Source: Tessaracoccus oleiagri
GTDB taxonomy: Bacteria > Actinomycetota > Actinomycetes > Propionibacteriales > Propionibacteriaceae
Assembly: GCF_900103275.1 (NCBI RefSeq)
Contig: NZ_FNGP01000005.1
Coordinates: forward strand, 202,682-266,681
Direction of reading: 5' to 3'
Length of the DNA stretch: 64,000 nt
Under the pieces are notes generated by a model. The model was not told where the DNA came from and made no database searches. It worked only from the letters and a program-made list of their open reading frames with translations. A program made the translations under genes and the position numbers. Of this stretch, positions 62,641 through 64,000 are shown piece by piece (position 1 is the stretch's first letter; each line of letters begins with the position of its first letter).

Positions 62641-63786
62641 ATGGCGGGCGCGGAGACTTGGCAGCAATCGATCCAGCGCGCCACGCTGCGTGCCTTCGAC
62701 GTCAGCGAGCGCACGGCGCGGCGCGGCTGGCGCTCGCAGCGGCGCCGGGTCTCGCGCTGGCGCAGCCAGCTGTTCCTGATCCTGCAGGTCGCCGTCGCGG
62801 GCGGCATCGCCTGGTGGCTCGCCCACGAGGTGGTGGGCCACGAGGCACCGTTCCTGGCGACGGTGGCGGCGATCGTCTGCCTCGGGCTGAGCTTCGGGCA
62901 GCGAGTGTCGCGGATCCTCGAGATCGCGATCGGCGTGGCGATCGGCGTCTTCCTCGGCGAGGTCTTCATCTTCTTCTTCGGCACCGGGGTGTGGCAGATC
63001 ATGCTCGCGGTGGCCGTCGCTATGAGCGTCAGCATCTGGCTCGGGCAGCGGACACTGATGGCGATGCAGGCCGGGCTGCAGGCCGCCGCCGTCATGACCG
63101 TGCTCCCGAACGTCGACGCCGGCTTCAACCGGTGGCTCGACGCGGTGATCGGCTGCACCGTCGCCCTCGTCTTCGCGTTGTTCGTGCCCACTTCGCCCGT
63201 CCAGAAGCCGCGCATCATCGCGGCCCAGGTGCTCCACGAGGCGACGGGCACGTTGCGGGGCCTTGCCCATGCGCTGCGCGTCCGGGACGCCAAGGAGGCG
63301 AAGGCGAGCCTCGCGCGCGCCAGGGCGAGCGAGGAGGAACTGTCACGGCTCCTTGAGGCCGCGGAGGAGGGCATGGCGGTGGTCCGGGTGTCGCCGTTCC
63401 TGCGAGGCCGGCGCCGTGAGATGTCGCAGATCTCGGACCTGGTGGTTCCGTTGGACCGGTTCTGCCGCAACATGCGCGTCCTTGCGCGGCGGGCATGGGT
63501 GTCACTGGCCCGCGACGAGGAGATGCCGCCGGAGTATCTCGACCTCCTCGACGACCTGGCGCAGGTGGTCGACGAGTGCGCCAGCGAACTCTTCGCCGGT
63601 CGAGTGCCGACTGCGAAGGTGCGCGACATCGTCGCTGTGGGCGAGAAGTCGGCGTCTGTGACGGTCTACGCCAGGCTCTCCCCCACCGTGGTGCTGGCCC
63701 AGATGCGATCGATGACCATCGACCTCCTGGAGCTCTGCGGCTATTCGTACACCGATGCCCGGGAGATGCTCCCGGTGGTGCACTGA
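62641..63786 (+). CDS. FUSC-family membrane protein (aromatic acid exporter-like)
   Basis: A 381-residue membrane protein. Six helices lie in residues 43-185 (e.g. LFLILQVAVAGGIAWWLA, ILEIAIGVAIGVFLGEV in part), followed by a 195-residue helical cytoplasmic domain. This is half the size of two-module FUSC transporters and matches the common actinobacterial short form. The N-terminus is basic (RRGWRSQRRR). AGGA lies eight bases before the ATG. It may export aromatic acids or fusaric acid-like compounds, which is inferred from the family. Confidence 0.85.
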   Translation: MAGAETWQQSIQRATLRAFDVSERTARRGWRSQRRRVSRWRSQLFLILQVAVAGGIAWWLAHEVVGHEAPFLATVAAIVCLGLSFGQRVSRILEIAIGVAIGVFLGEVFIFFFGTGVWQIMLAVAVAMSVSIWLGQRTLMAMQAGLQAAAVMTVLPNVDAGFNRWLDAVIGCTVALVFALFVPTSPVQKPRIIAAQVLHEATGTLRGLAHALRVRDAKEAKASLARARASEEELSRLLEAAEEGMAVVRVSPFLRGRRREMSQISDLVVPLDRFCRNMRVLARRAWVSLARDEEMPPEYLDLLDDLAQVVDECASELFAGRVPTAKVRDIVAVGEKSASVTVYARLSPTVVLAQMRSMTIDLLELCGYSYTDAREMLPVVH

Positions 63787-63841
63787 TCTCCGTGCTCATC
63801 ACCGGCGGCCCCTCTTCGTTTGTTCGGCTGGTTCGTCCGAG

Positions 63842-63902
63842 TTGTCCACAGGCGGCCGACGGGGTGCTCGCGTGACCCGGCCGACCGGCTAAGAATGGGG
63901 GC
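63842..63902 (+). promoter_or_regulatory. upstream region of the TadE-like gene, with a DnaA-box-like site
   Basis: TTGTCCACA at 63842-63850 equals the DnaA box of high-GC actinobacteria. AAGAAT (63891-63896) lies six bases before GTG 63903, suggesting a leaderless start. Confidence 0.35.
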
Positions 63903-64000
63903 GTGCGACGACGAGGTGAGCGTGGGCTGAGCGGCTCCGTGCAGGTGACCCTGCTGCTGCCGTTCGTGCTCGGTATCTTCCTGCTGGCGCTGCAGTGGGC
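63903..64000 (+). CDS. TadE-like pilus assembly protein, N-terminal fragment (cut by window edge)
   Basis: The first 32 codons only, from GTG. A basic start (MRRRGERGLSG) leads into SVQVTLLLPFVLGIFLLAL, which fits the TadE/TadG pseudopilin-like membrane segment. This suggests a tad pilus cluster beyond the right edge. Short sequence and no homology search make this tentative. Confidence 0.5.
   Translation, partial: MRRRGERGLSGSVQVTLLLPFVLGIFLLALQW

Overview
This is a 64 kb stretch of chromosome from a high-GC Gram-positive actinobacterium. The gene set and order fit the family Propionibacteriaceae best (a Tessaracoccus- or Propionibacterium-like organism), but this is judged from remembered gene content, not from a search. 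Actinobacterial markers include MtrAB-LpqB, SepH, the AdnA/AdnB helicase-nucleases, several actinobacteria-restricted small families (DUF3107, DUF3710, DUF4193, DUF5998, DUF7455), an acnA-dxs neighbourhood, and a prfB-ftsE-ftsX-smpB-tmRNA cluster. I count 63 protein-coding genes, two of them cut by the window edges, plus one tmRNA. I see no tRNA, rRNA, insertion sequence, prophage or CRISPR array. Genes are tightly packed, and many neighbours share ATGA or GTGA stop/start overlaps.

Layout. 1-4548: dxs (edge), a small conserved gene, acnA and an RNA uracil methyltransferase, all leftward. 4600-5950: two TrkA-type regulators. 5947-7929: leftward OB-fold, DUF3710, dut and DUF3093 genes. 7979-13231: DUF4235, DUF4193, SepH, and a leftward operon of DUF5998, phosphodiesterase, glycosyltransferase and thymidine kinase. 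13286-20069: App1 phosphatase, ParC and carbonic anhydrase rightward; parE and a small basic protein leftward; then a DUF7455 zinc-finger protein. 20066-26998: NudC, AdnB and AdnA. 27121-35456: PP2C phosphatase, DUF3107, DEAD-box helicase, TrpRS, PHP phosphoesterase, DUF2505, Ku with DUF6912, a lipoprotein/membrane-protein pair and an Rv3235-like protein. 35439-47312: a long leftward run of SecA, HPF, ComF, LpqB, MtrB, MtrA, a three-gene type VII secretion-like cassette and YqgE. 47425-54714: tmRNA, SmpB, a LytM factor, FtsX, FtsE, RF2, divergent HisN, and SerA. 54762-59520: a five-gene ABC importer. 59735-64000: an epimerase fusion, a zinc alcohol dehydrogenase, a FUSC membrane protein and the start of a TadE-like gene.

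How it works together. Most of the window is housekeeping: chromosome decatenation (ParC/ParE), break repair (AdnAB, Ku), secretion (SecA), ribosome rescue (tmRNA/SmpB), envelope and division control (MtrAB-LpqB, SepH, FtsEX with a LytM factor), and pyrimidine and serine metabolism. The least explained parts are the 43.7-46.7 kb cassette with WXG-like, EspC-like and YbaB-like proteins, the lipoprotein/membrane pair at 33.4-35.0 kb, and the epimerase fusion at 59.7 kb.

A recurrent feature is the start-codon layout TAnnnT followed by 6-8 bases and then ATG or GTG, with no ribosome-binding site. This indicates widespread leaderless transcription. In one place two such promoters face outward within 38 bp.
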